This document shows positions 42,003 through 50,760 of a stretch of DNA of 61,684 nt, piece by piece (within the stretch, counting starts at the first letter, position 1; each line of letters opens with the position of its first letter). This DNA comes from Spirochaetota bacterium (GTDB lineage Bacteria; Spirochaetota; Spirochaetia; SPDA01; JAJSAL01): the NCBI GenBank assembly GCA_024274705.1, contig JAJSAL010000167.1, forward strand, positions 1 through 61,684. The letters are read 5' to 3'. The position numbers were made by a program, and so were the translations under genes. The notes beneath the pieces are model-generated. The model saw only the letters and a list, made by a program, of their open reading frames with translations. It was not told where the DNA came from and searched no databases.

Positions 42003-43337
42003 ATGAAATTCTATGATAGAAATATTGAAATTGAGACTCTTGAAAAGATATACAAACAATGCCAGAGCACATATGGCAAGATTACAGTATTAACAGGTAG
42101 AAGACGGGTTGGAAAAACACTTCTGGCAAAGGAATATGCTAAAGATAAGAAGAATATATATCTTTTTACAAGCAAGAAAGCAGAAAAACTGCTTTGTGAT
42201 GAATTTTTAACTGAATATGAGGAATTTACTGGAAGTAAGCATATCGGGGAGATTAATAAATTTGTTGAAATTTTTGAACTGCTTTTACAATATGGAAAAG
42301 ATAATCCTTATGTTCTTATTATTGATGAATTTCAAGAGTTTAATAATATTAATAAAAGTGTTTACTCTGAAATCCAAAAACTTTGGGATAAGTATAAATT
42401 CGAAACGAAAGTACATATGGTTTTTATTGGATCAATTTACTCCTTAATGATTAGAATTTTCCAAGATGAAAAAGAACCATTATATGGTAGAGCGGATAGG
42501 ATTATATATATTAAGCCGTTTCAGGCAAAAGTGATAAAAGAAATACTGCAAGATTATAATAGTTATTCAGGGTTTAATCTATTTTATAATTATCTAATAA
42601 CAGGTGGAGTTCCACGTTACCAGGAGCTTTTAATCGAATCGGGATGTTTTAATAAAGAGTCCATAATCAACTTTATATTGGAGAAGGATTCGTTTTTTAT
42701 TAACGAAGGAAAAAATCTTCTTATTCAGGAATTCGGAAAAGAATATGGAATATATTTTTCAATACTTGAGTTAATATCTGTAGGCAGAACTTCCAGAAAT
42801 GAAATTGAATCAATCCTGGAAAGAAGTATTGGCGGATATTTGGAACGGCTTGAAATCGAATATGATATAATTGAGAGGAACAAACCTATTGGCTCCAAGA
42901 AGGAAAGTAGAAATCAGAAATACGCAATAAAAGATAATTTTATACGATTTTGGTTTAGATTTATTTATAAGAATATGACAATAATTGAAAGCGAAAGATT
43001 TGGATATATTAAAAAAATAATAGAAAGAGATTTGAGCACATATTCCGGCCCTATATTGGAGAAACTATTTAAAGAGATTATTGGTTATTCATCTGAATAT
43101 GGTTTAATAGGAACCTACTGGGAAAAAGGCAATCAGAATGAAATCGATGTAATTGCAATAAATGATATAGATAAGAAAATATTATTGTGTGAAGTCAAAA
43201 TGAATAGGCAGAAAATAAAGATCACCAAGCTACAGGAAAAGAGTACTGCATTATTAAAAAACTATCATGCTTACGAATTTCAATACAAAGCTTTATCTAT
43301 AGATGATATTGAAATATTATTAGAGAATACAATATAA
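42003..43337 (+). CDS. AAA-type ATP-binding protein (archaeal ATPase/DUF234 family), horizontally acquired
   Basis: A 444-residue protein. Walker A GRRRVGKT lies near residue 33, Walker B is VLIIDEFQEF near 102, and a sensor-like MVFIGSIYSLM is near 139. The middle is winged-helix-like, and the C-terminus is the DUF234/PD-(D/E)XK-like half: NEIDVIAINDIDKKILLCEVKM has the D-x(n)-E-x-K nuclease pattern. The function is unknown; such genes are common in mobile regions of archaea and bacteria. The gene is strongly AT-rich (AAT, ATA and TTA codons dominate), unlike every neighbour. I choose the ATG at 42003 because GAGG lies 6 bases upstream. It sits between an integrase remnant and integron-like edges. 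Confidence 0.85.
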   Translation: MKFYDRNIEIETLEKIYKQCQSTYGKITVLTGRRRVGKTLLAKEYAKDKKNIYLFTSKKAEKLLCDEFLTEYEEFTGSKHIGEINKFVEIFELLLQYGKDNPYVLIIDEFQEFNNINKSVYSEIQKLWDKYKFETKVHMVFIGSIYSLMIRIFQDEKEPLYGRADRIIYIKPFQAKVIKEILQDYNSYSGFNLFYNYLITGGVPRYQELLIESGCFNKESIINFILEKDSFFINEGKNLLIQEFGKEYGIYFSILELISVGRTSRNEIESILERSIGGYLERLEIEYDIIERNKPIGSKKESRNQKYAIKDNFIRFWFRFIYKNMTIIESERFGYIKKIIERDLSTYSGPILEKLFKEIIGYSSEYGLIGTYWEKGNQNEIDVIAINDIDKKILLCEVKMNRQKIKITKLQEKSTALLKNYHAYEFQYKALSIDDIEILLENTI

Positions 43338-43368
43338 CAAACAAATGGACAGAGACGCCTTCTCGTCG
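43333..43368. other. possible attC-like site, right edge of the AT-rich gene
   Basis: TATAACAAAC (43333-43342) overlaps the ATPase stop codon and equals the start of Vibrio-type VCR/attC sites (TATAACAAACG). CCTTCTCGTCG at 43358-43368 repeats the left-edge 11-mer. The rest of a foldable site up to a GTTRRRY box is not evident. Bases 43369-43493 hold no intact gene, although a minus-strand frame reading GRQRAFTVIDQLPEPVKLKR looks like a fragment of something once coding. Confidence 0.3.
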
Positions 43369-43493
43369 ATGTGCTCCCACCGCGGTGATTGTCAGGGTAG
43401 TTGTCGCCTCTACTAACCACATCAGTCGCTTCAGTTTTACCGGCTCCGGCAGCTGATCGATAACCGTAAATGCCCTCTGCCTTCCGCACAACT

Positions 43494-45614
43494 CTACTTT
43501 TCCGTCATAACCCAGACGCCCTGCCATTCTGCAGGTGGATGTTCCAGGAGACGGGTGCATTTTTCCGCGTACCTTCCTGCCGGCGGATCCTGCCGGGAAA
43601 TCGCTGAGAATATACTCCGGGCTTCTTCAAATGCCCCCCTATAGAAGAGCCGGAGCGCCCGGTCGAACTCTTTAAGAACTTCTTTTTTACCTTCAAAGTC
43701 CTTTTCCAGCATTGGTTCGAATACGATCACCGGCTCTTTCCTTCCCACAACCGCGACCCTGGAGAGCTCCCGCGTGGGATACACCCCTTTGATGATATCC
43801 CGGGTATCACCGGATATCATGGTATAGGTGTCGAACTGCTTGTTCACCCCTTCCAACCGGGCCGCCAGGTTAACCGCATCGCCGAGCATGGTATAGTCGA
43901 ACCTGGTCCGGGACCCCATGTTTCCCACAACGGCATACCCTGTATTCAGGCCTATCCTCATAAGGAGTTCCTTGCCTGTTCGTTCTTTCAAAACAGGCCG
44001 CATTGCCTTAAGGGTATCCTGACACAGAAGAGCTGCACGTACCCCCCGTACCGCATGATCATCCATATCCAGAGGTGCGTTCCAGAAGGCGATGATTGCA
44101 TCTCCCTCGAACTTGTCTATGGTTCCCCCCTGTTCCTGGATGATGTCCGTCATGGCAGAGAGGTATTCGTTTAAGAGTGCCGTCAGATCTTCCGGGGAAA
44201 GGGTTTCGGATATGGCAGTGAACCCCTGGAGATCAGAAAAAAACATGGTGAGCTCTCTTCGTTCCCCCCCCAGGGTGAGACTTTCCGGATCGGAAATCAG
44301 TTCTTCGATAACGTCAGGACTTAAGTACTGGCGGAAGGCATTCTTGATAAACCGCTTCTGCTGTCCTTCTGTTGCGAATTTAAGGAATCCCGAACCCACA
44401 AGGGCTACCACAGCGGTGAGCTCCAGGGCCGCCAGAGGCACCCAGATCCCCGGACGGTAGAGGAGAGCCGCAAGGACAACGGGAAGAAGCATCAGTAGGA
44501 TGTACAGGGCGACATCGATGTACGTTTTATTGCCGGACAGAATTCCTGCACCGGCGCCGATCCCCAGGACCAGGGCACACAAAATGAAAAAATAATCCGG
44601 CATGGGACGGATCGCATCGCGGGTAAGGATGTTGTCCAGCATGGTTGCGTGGACTTCCACACCGGGATACACCTCTGCGGTGGGAACCGGACGCAGGTCC
44701 ATAAGTCCGGGAGCGGAAAAACCGAAGAAAATGTAGGAATCCCTGAACATCTCCGGGTCGATATCCGGAGTTTCTCCGGAAAGGAGAGCAATCTCGCTCA
44801 GGATAATCTCCGCCGCATTGAACGTTGTATGTGTTGCAGAAGGACCCCTGTACCGGAGAATCATGTTTCCCTTTCGGTCTACAGGAACCGGAGTATCTCC
44901 AATAGCTATCCTGTTCGTGTCAACAGTCAGATCCTGTTCTCCCGCGCCCCGGCCCAGTAGATACGCAGCAAGAGCCATGGAAGGAACAACTGTCTCCCCC
45001 TGCAGATAGAAGAGCTTACTACGGCGGAAGATGCCGTCCTGATCAGGAATTAAATGAACATTCGCCAGGGTTCTTACGGCACCGGCGATCTCAGGGATAG
45101 GGAATACCCCGCGGGAATAATGCAAATCCTTAAGCCAGGCAGGGTTCCGTCCTTTCAGAGAGAGGGGGAGAACAGAATAACCTTCCGGCCAGGACTCAGC
45201 ACCGGAACCCTGGGAAGATAGAAATACCGTACCGACAAAATTACCGGTACTTGCAATCGCACCGGCAAAGACCTCGTCATCATACACGCCGTAGCTGGAG
45301 GGTTCGGTATAGAGCACATCGAACACCACCGCCGCCGGCTCACCACGGTGGAGAAAATTCAGAATATACGTATACACTTCCCTGGGCCACGGCCAGGAAA
45401 GACCGTTTTCCTCTTTCCCCCAGTCCAGGCTTTTCTGATCCAGAAGGATAACGAAGACCTTGTCCGAAGCTTGCTCAGGTTCTGCCAGCTCCCGGACCCG
45501 GATATCCCAGGTCCTTCCTTCAAAAGTGTCCAGTGCCCCGGTATACCAAAGCACCAGGCTCAGGAACGCTGCAGCCGCTCCCAGAAGAATTCCCTGGACC
45601 AGTTTTTTCGGCAT
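43494..45614 (-). CDS. CHASE2-domain adenylate/guanylate cyclase
   Basis: A 706-residue membrane protein. Helix at residues 8-25, extracytoplasmic CHASE2 sensor domain (about 30-330, VFDVLYTEPSSYGVYDDEVFA), three helices (340-420), then a class III nucleotide cyclase (about 460-640) with MFFSDLQGFTAISE, KFEGDAIIAFWNAP and NTGYAVVGNMGS. The metal Asp pair (FSDLQG and GDAI) is present. It makes cAMP or cGMP; I cannot decide the base from sequence alone. Last gene of a minus-strand operon, 2 bases after the M48 peptidase gene. CHASE2 cyclases are abundant in spirochaetes, cyanobacteria and some proteobacteria. Confidence 0.9.
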   Translation of the reverse strand: MPKKLVQGILLGAAAAFLSLVLWYTGALDTFEGRTWDIRVRELAEPEQASDKVFVILLDQKSLDWGKEENGLSWPWPREVYTYILNFLHRGEPAAVVFDVLYTEPSSYGVYDDEVFAGAIASTGNFVGTVFLSSQGSGAESWPEGYSVLPLSLKGRNPAWLKDLHYSRGVFPIPEIAGAVRTLANVHLIPDQDGIFRRSKLFYLQGETVVPSMALAAYLLGRGAGEQDLTVDTNRIAIGDTPVPVDRKGNMILRYRGPSATHTTFNAAEIILSEIALLSGETPDIDPEMFRDSYIFFGFSAPGLMDLRPVPTAEVYPGVEVHATMLDNILTRDAIRPMPDYFFILCALVLGIGAGAGILSGNKTYIDVALYILLMLLPVVLAALLYRPGIWVPLAALELTAVVALVGSGFLKFATEGQQKRFIKNAFRQYLSPDVIEELISDPESLTLGGERRELTMFFSDLQGFTAISETLSPEDLTALLNEYLSAMTDIIQEQGGTIDKFEGDAIIAFWNAPLDMDDHAVRGVRAALLCQDTLKAMRPVLKERTGKELLMRIGLNTGYAVVGNMGSRTRFDYTMLGDAVNLAARLEGVNKQFDTYTMISGDTRDIIKGVYPTRELSRVAVVGRKEPVIVFEPMLEKDFEGKKEVLKEFDRALRLFYRGAFEEARSIFSAISRQDPPAGRYAEKCTRLLEHPPAEWQGVWVMTEK

Positions 45615-45616
45615 GG

Positions 45617-46525
45617 TCAGATACCGTTTAATGCCGTTTCATACCGCTTCTGCCGGGCTTCCGTGTTCGGACCGGCGTACTGGCGTTCCACGTACCGGGA
45701 AACCGCATTGATGCGTTTTTGAGGTTCCGGATGGGTTTTCGCAAAGTCCTGGCCTCCGGGTACGAGCTGTTTATCCATCTCCTCCAGAAGATCGATCAAT
45801 CCCCCGGGATCGTATCCGAGCCGGGAAAGGATTTTAACGGCCTGCCTGTCCGCATCGTACTCATTGACCCGGGAATAACCGCTGGTGATGAGGGTCCCGG
45901 TTATATCCCCGATGGAATCCTTGAAATCCATGGTCAGACTGGCAAGCTCCTGGCCCCCCAGGGTTTCCCCGGCGGTAACGGCGATTTTTCCCAGGGCTGA
46001 AGTAATCCGGCTCTGCTTGATCGCTTTAAGACCGTGTTTATTGACAACATGACCTATTTCATGTGCCAGGACCGCGGCAACCATACCCTCGTTCCGGGTT
46101 AACCTGAGCATTCCCCTGGTTACAAAGATGAGCCCGCTGGGCGTTGCGAAAGCGTTTATCTCGCCTGAATCGAGAACGAGAAAGTGATACCCGGAAAAAA
46201 GCTCCGGCCTGTCGGATGCCATGGCCAGGGTCTGGCCCAGGAGATTGAGGTAGTCATTTACCCGGTCCACATCGTAAGGCTCGTACTGGTTAAGGATCAC
46301 CGCTCCCACGGCACGGCCTATGTAATACTCCTGCTCCGGAGTGATGTCCTGAAAACTCTTTTTTACTTCCCGTGCTGTTTCCGCTATATTCTCCACGTCC
46401 TGAGTATCGATGTCGGATACATCAAACCCGTCTTTCAGATTGTCCAGTGTCGCGCTTAATGACGCGCAGGAAGCCAGGATCAGGACGAGACCCGGTAATA
46501 AAAGAATCAATGGTGCTTTTTTCAT
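45617..46525 (-). CDS. M48-family metallopeptidase lipoprotein
   Basis: A 302-residue zinc peptidase of the BepA/LoiP type. Signal peptide with lipobox LASC (Cys20), then LILNQYEPYDVDRVNDYLN, NAFATPSGLIFVTRGMLRL and the zinc motif HEIGH in AAVLAHEIGHVVNKH, and the third-ligand region NEYDADRQAVKIL. It likely acts in outer-membrane protein quality control in the periplasm. It lies 3 bases downstream of the SH3 gene and 2 bases upstream of the cyclase gene. Confidence 0.9.
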   Translation of the reverse strand: MKKAPLILLLPGLVLILASCASLSATLDNLKDGFDVSDIDTQDVENIAETAREVKKSFQDITPEQEYYIGRAVGAVILNQYEPYDVDRVNDYLNLLGQTLAMASDRPELFSGYHFLVLDSGEINAFATPSGLIFVTRGMLRLTRNEGMVAAVLAHEIGHVVNKHGLKAIKQSRITSALGKIAVTAGETLGGQELASLTMDFKDSIGDITGTLITSGYSRVNEYDADRQAVKILSRLGYDPGGLIDLLEEMDKQLVPGGQDFAKTHPEPQKRINAVSRYVERQYAGPNTEARQKRYETALNGI

Positions 46526-46528
46526 ACT

Positions 46529-47008
46529 CTATAACCCCAGTTCCAGCCTCAGCGTGCCCTTATCGAGGAATTCCACCGCCTGTTCCGGGGTAATGACGAA
46601 CTCCTCCATTCTGTCCACCCAGGTATAGTCGAGATGCTGCTCCGACTGGTATTGGTTTTCAACCTGCTCGTTGAATCCTTTTCCCGCCAGGGCGATCTCT
46701 TCCCCGGATGCCCCTGTTTCCACTCCCCCTTCACCCGCGGAGAGTACGATCTTCTTCCGGGAAAGGGCGGAAGAGTGGATCCATCCGTAACCCGAGGGAA
46801 GCTCCATTTTTACCCAGTCTCCTGCCCGTTCCTGAACCTCTATCTGTGCTCCATAAGGAAGCACTGCTACGATTTTGCCGAGAAAAGAGGGGCTGCTCCG
46901 AACCTGTGCCTCTTTAATCGTAATGCTCATGGTGTTGATCTGTCCGAATAATGTCACCGGAACGAGGAGAACAATGACGACAAAACAATAAAACACAATC
47001 GTTTTCAT
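46529..47008 (-). CDS. secreted bacterial SH3-domain protein
   Basis: A 159-residue exported protein. Signal peptide KTIVFYCFVVIVLLVPVTLF, then an SH3b domain (about residues 24-85: KEAQVRSSPSFLGKIVAVLPYG, DWVKMELPSGYGWIHSSAL), and a C-terminal acidic tail. SH3b domains bind peptidoglycan or peptides. I choose the ATG at 47008: TATGAT ends 7 bases upstream and no ribosome-binding site exists, so a leaderless mRNA fits. The frame is open to 47044. It is the first gene of the SH3-M48-cyclase operon. Confidence 0.72.
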   Translation of the reverse strand: MKTIVFYCFVVIVLLVPVTLFGQINTMSITIKEAQVRSSPSFLGKIVAVLPYGAQIEVQERAGDWVKMELPSGYGWIHSSALSRKKIVLSAGEGGVETGASGEEIALAGKGFNEQVENQYQSEQHLDYTWVDRMEEFVITPEQAVEFLDKGTLRLELGL

Positions 47009-47015
47009 ATCTGAA

Positions 47016-47044
47016 ATCATAGCACAGGGCCGATGGCATAACAA
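47016..47044 (-). promoter_or_regulatory. promoter of the SH3-M48-cyclase operon
   Basis: On the minus strand TTGTTA (47044-47039) and TATGAT (47021-47016) with 17-base spacing. The -10 ends 7 bases before the ATG at 47008. Confidence 0.6.
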
Positions 47045-47068
47045 GCGAGGAATTTAACCATATCCCGA

Positions 47069-47116
47069 TTGACAACATCGTTTTAACATATTAAAATCTT
47101 TTAATATGTTAAAACG
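47069..47116 (+). promoter_or_regulatory. ArsR-type promoter with overlapping perfect palindrome
   Basis: TTGACA (47069-47074) and TAAAAT (47092-47097) with 17-base spacing. A perfect palindrome with 18-base arms, CGTTTTAACATATTAAAA and its complement around TC, spans 47079-47116, covering the -10, the transcript start and the ATG. It is the expected autorepression operator of the ArsR-type protein. Confidence 0.82.
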
Positions 47117-47537
47117 AGAAGCAGTACAGCGCAAAGCAGCATTTTTCGGTGGCAGCAGGAACTGTGAAAAGCTACTGGGTATGTTCTCATTTTTCGCAAA
47201 TGAACACAGGTTCAAAATCCTCTGTTCCTTGAACGAACAGGATTTCTGTGTCAACGACTTGGTGGATATCACCGGTGGAAAACCGTCGAACATATCACAG
47301 CAGCTGAAAATTCTCACCCTTGCCGGGTATCTCGGAAAAAAGCGGGAGGGAAAACTCATCATCTATCACTTAAAAGATAAGAAAATAAAAAACCTCCTTA
47401 CCTATCTCTACGAGCAGTACGGCGAAGGAACCGAACACCTTAAAACGAAAGGAGAAAGAGATGGCAACATTAAACCAGGCACAAAGGCTCCATCTGGAGG
47501 AAACATTCGGCGACCGTGTAACATTCGACAGGATTGA
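47106..47537 (+). CDS. ArsR-family winged-helix repressor
   Basis: A 143-residue regulator with the ArsR winged helix: FFANEHRFKILCSL, FCVNDLVDITGGKPSNISQQLKILT (recognition helix) and the wing LGKKREGKLIIYHL. Cys residues at about 20, 40 and 48 (RNCEKL, ILCSL, DFCVND) could sense metal, sulfide or redox state. The ATG lies inside its own operator palindrome, about 8 bases after the -10, so the mRNA is probably leaderless. The C-terminal 26 codons overlap the next gene by 77 bases in another frame, which is unusually long. It likely controls the downstream oxidoreductase. Confidence 0.83.
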   Translation: MLKREAVQRKAAFFGGSRNCEKLLGMFSFFANEHRFKILCSLNEQDFCVNDLVDITGGKPSNISQQLKILTLAGYLGKKREGKLIIYHLKDKKIKNLLTYLYEQYGEGTEHLKTKGERDGNIKPGTKAPSGGNIRRPCNIRQD

Positions 47538-50500
47538 ACGGAAGATTTACAGTCACGACATCGGTGACCTGCCCCGCCTTATCAAACCGCTCATCGGGAA
47601 AACCCTGGCTGATGCAGTAGTTCAACCCTCATCGGAACAGGAACTGGTCGACCTGGTCAAATGGGCCAGGAACCACTCGATACCCATAACACCCAGGGGA
47701 AAAGCCACCTCCGGCTACGGCGGGGTTCTCCCGGTAAAACAGGGGATGATCGTTGATTTTTACCGGATGAACAAGGTTCTTTCCATTGATAAGACGGGGA
47801 GTACCGTAACCGTGGAATCCGGTATCGTGTGGGAAACCCTGGATGAAGCTCTTCATAAAGAAGGGTTTACGTTACGGCTCTATCCGACCAGTTATATGGC
47901 TTCTACTGCAGGAGGATGGCTGGCCCAGGGCGGCGCAGGAATCGGTTCCTTCGAGGCCGGCTGGTTCCGGAAAAATGTCGTCAGCGCAAGGGTAGTACTC
48001 CCTTCCGGCGAAGTAAAAGAGTTTACAGGAAATGATCTGGATTACATTTCCGAAACCGAAGGTATAACCGGCCTGATCAGCCAGGTGACCCTTAAGATCA
48101 TGCCCGGTGAAGAAATGTCTGTCATGTCAATCGCTTTCGATACGGCGGAAGACCTTAAAGATTTTACCGCTGCCGTCTCAGGGCAGGACCTGCCCATCTG
48201 GTCCATCCTTTTCATCAACCCCAAAATGGCGGAGATGAAGAACCAGGCTCCCTTAAAGGAACATCTCGGTCACGAAGTGGAAGAGAGGGTTATCCTTCCG
48301 GTGGCGTTTATCGCCACCCTGACCTTCAGAAACGGAGATGCCGACGCGGCACGGCAGGGCGTCGGGAAAATTATAGCTTCGGGAAAAGGCACCATCCTGG
48401 ACGCTCACATTGCAGAACACGAGTGGGAAAAACGGTTCAAGGTGATGCTCGTCAAGAGGCTCGGACCGAGCCTCGTCCCGGCTGAAGTTGTAGTCCCCCT
48501 GGAAACACTTCCCGGGTTCCTTGCTGAAATCCAGGATAAAATCGCCCAGCCAATCGTAAAGGAAGGGATTGTCATTAAAAACGGTCAGAGTGGAAAACCA
48601 GAGGTTGTCATTCTCGGTTTTATTCCTGCAGACCAGAGAAAATTCAATTACCACTTTGTCTTCTCCCTCTCTCTATCCATCATGAAAATAGCGGAAAACA
48701 ACGGAGGCAGGGCGTACTCCACAGGACTCTATTTCACGAAAAAAGCACCGGTCATCTTCGGGAAAGAAAGGCTGGCGAAACTCAAGAGCTTTAAAAACGA
48801 AGTGGACCCCAAGGGATTTATGAATCCCGGCAAGGTCTATGGAAAAAACATGGTAAGCCGGCTTATCGGTATGGCAGGAAAATTTGAAGGTATTACCCGG
48901 GTATTCGGAAACAATGCAGACTTGGGCCCCGGGACCTATTTTGACAAGCCGGTTAAAGGGATTCCTGCGGATGTGGCATGGCACGCGTACTCCTGTTCCC
49001 AGTGCGGATACTGTGTGGACACCTGCGACCAGTTCTACGGCAGGGGATGGGAAAGTCATTCTCCCCGGGGGAAATGGTTCTGGCTTCGTGAATACATGGA
49101 AGGAAAGGAAGTGTGGAGCCGGAGGATGGTAGAGACCATCCTGGCCTGTACCACCTGCGAAATGTGTAACGACCGTTGTTCCGAATCCCTTCCGATCGAA
49201 CAGTCATGGATGCAGCTCCGGGGCAGGCTGGTAAACGAACAGAAAATGTTGACCATCCCACCCCTGGAAATGATGGCGGAATCTCTTAAGGCGAACGGTA
49301 ATATCTGGGCCGGGTACAGGGATAATAGAACAGACTGGTTTCCGGAAGACATGATGGAGAAACATGGTCCCGGTACAAAATCCAAAACCATCTATTTCGC
49401 CGGGTGTACCGCAAGTTACGTGGAACAGGACATCGGTATAGCCAGCGTCAAACTGCTGGATGCGGCAGGCGTCGATTTTACCTATCTCGGGGAAATGGAA
49501 AATTGCTGCGGTACCCCCATGCTCGTCGGGGGGAAATGGGAAATTTTCGCGGAAAATATGAAGCACAATCTCAACCTTATACAAGAAGCCGGTGCAGATA
49601 CGGTAATCTCCTCATGCCCGGCGTGCGATATGATGTGGCGCCATGTATATCCTTCCTGGGCTAAGAAACTGGGTATCGAATACAATGTCACAGCAAAACA
49701 CTACAGCGAGGTCGTGTCGGAAAAAATTAAAAGCGGGGAGTTCTCCTTTCCGGACAACGGGAAGTCCAGAGAAAAGGTCACCTGGCACGATTCATGTCAT
49801 GCCGGACGGGTATCCCACATCTACGATCCGCCGAGGGACCTTATCAAGGCAAACCCTCACGCCGAGTTCGTAGAGATGAAGAATAACCGGGAAAACGGGC
49901 TATGCTGCGGATCGGTCCTTACCCTGCTCAAAGATCCTCCGGTTGCGGCAAAAATCGGCGCCCACAGGCTGGGAGAGGCTGTTGCAATAGAAGCTCAAAA
50001 AGTCCTGGCCATGTGTCCCTGCTGCCAGTTCCAGCTCCGGGTTGCTGCAGATAAAAAAAACGTACCCATTGAAGTGGTGGACCTTGCCCGGTATTCTGCG
50101 GAGGCCCTCGGTGTGGAACTTCCGGACCCTAACCCGGAAGTGAAAAAACAATGGGCAACCTTTGAAGCTATGATAAACCTGATGACCCCTCAAGGGTTTG
50201 CCGTCATCATGCAGACCATGTGGCTTGAACTTATCGATGCCATGCCCATGGGTATGGGCGGAATGATGCGGTTTATGGCAAAGATCCCGGGCATGATGGG
50301 TATGATGAAGCCCCTGTTCCCGGTTCTCTTCCCCATACTGCTGCCGAAAATGATGCCCAAAGTAATGGACACCATGCTCGACAGGATTACAGACAGGATA
50401 CCCATGCCGGATTACATGAAAGAACAGATGCCCGACATGATGCCCAGGGTAATGGATAATCTGATGCCTCATATGATCGATGACGTGGTTCCCCTTATAA

Positions 50501-50538
50501 CCGGTCCCATGATCGATTACCTTAAGGGAAAAGTGTAA
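47461..50538 (+). CDS. FAD-linked oxidase fused to Fe-S/CCG domains (GlcD-GlcF type), with Met-rich tail
   Basis: A 1025-residue fusion. PCMH-type FAD-binding domain (about residues 45-215, GYGGVLPVKQGMIVDF, GGWLAQGGAGIGSFEAG), FAD-oxidase C domain (220-460), two [4Fe-4S] motifs CSQCGYCVDTC (near 512) and CTTCEMCNDRC (near 561), then two CCG (heterodisulfide-reductase-like) domains with ENCCGTPM and GLCCGSVL. This is the architecture of D-lactate/glycolate-type dehydrogenases that feed electrons to quinone. The last 122 residues hold about 27 Met in repeating MMPKVMD/MMPRVMD segments. AAAGGAGAAAG precedes the ATG. The ArsR gene overlaps its start by 77 bases. Confidence 0.9.
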   Translation: MATLNQAQRLHLEETFGDRVTFDRIERKIYSHDIGDLPRLIKPLIGKTLADAVVQPSSEQELVDLVKWARNHSIPITPRGKATSGYGGVLPVKQGMIVDFYRMNKVLSIDKTGSTVTVESGIVWETLDEALHKEGFTLRLYPTSYMASTAGGWLAQGGAGIGSFEAGWFRKNVVSARVVLPSGEVKEFTGNDLDYISETEGITGLISQVTLKIMPGEEMSVMSIAFDTAEDLKDFTAAVSGQDLPIWSILFINPKMAEMKNQAPLKEHLGHEVEERVILPVAFIATLTFRNGDADAARQGVGKIIASGKGTILDAHIAEHEWEKRFKVMLVKRLGPSLVPAEVVVPLETLPGFLAEIQDKIAQPIVKEGIVIKNGQSGKPEVVILGFIPADQRKFNYHFVFSLSLSIMKIAENNGGRAYSTGLYFTKKAPVIFGKERLAKLKSFKNEVDPKGFMNPGKVYGKNMVSRLIGMAGKFEGITRVFGNNADLGPGTYFDKPVKGIPADVAWHAYSCSQCGYCVDTCDQFYGRGWESHSPRGKWFWLREYMEGKEVWSRRMVETILACTTCEMCNDRCSESLPIEQSWMQLRGRLVNEQKMLTIPPLEMMAESLKANGNIWAGYRDNRTDWFPEDMMEKHGPGTKSKTIYFAGCTASYVEQDIGIASVKLLDAAGVDFTYLGEMENCCGTPMLVGGKWEIFAENMKHNLNLIQEAGADTVISSCPACDMMWRHVYPSWAKKLGIEYNVTAKHYSEVVSEKIKSGEFSFPDNGKSREKVTWHDSCHAGRVSHIYDPPRDLIKANPHAEFVEMKNNRENGLCCGSVLTLLKDPPVAAKIGAHRLGEAVAIEAQKVLAMCPCCQFQLRVAADKKNVPIEVVDLARYSAEALGVELPDPNPEVKKQWATFEAMINLMTPQGFAVIMQTMWLELIDAMPMGMGGMMRFMAKIPGMMGMMKPLFPVLFPILLPKMMPKVMDTMLDRITDRIPMPDYMKEQMPDMMPRVMDNLMPHMIDDVVPLITGPMIDYLKGKV

Positions 50539-50735
50539 GTTACCACGGTACGAATTCCCGGCCTCCGTTCGAAAGCGGAGACATTTTGTACGGGTACAGC
50601 CACCGGCAGAAGTTCGCCTGCTACATGCCGGATAATACTCTTGTGCTGTCCACGCCGAAGGTATATAATGAGTGGTTAAAGGGGCTGGAGAAGAAACGCA
50701 CAAGTCCGGTTTATAATAAAGTAAACATTTTTTAG
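50526..50735 (+). pseudogene. possible gene remnant without a start codon
   Basis: After a TAA at 50523 one frame stays open to TAG at 50733 and reads as coherent protein: SYHGTNSRPPFESGDILYGY, followed by SHRQKFACYMPDNTLVLSTP and KVYNEWLKGLEKK. There is no ATG or GTG start, and the first TTG is 20 codons in. It looks like the C-terminal end of a once longer gene, but I do not recognise the family. A weak CTCCG/CGGAG stem lies inside it. Confidence 0.35.
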
Positions 50736-50760
50736 CTCCCCGGTAATCCTTAACGTATTA

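Noticed and set aside
43297..43560. 87-codon minus-strand frame next to the cyclase gene
   Set aside because: It overlaps the cyclase 3' end in another frame and has no start signal. Part of it reads like a coding fragment, so it is only mentioned under the right-edge site.
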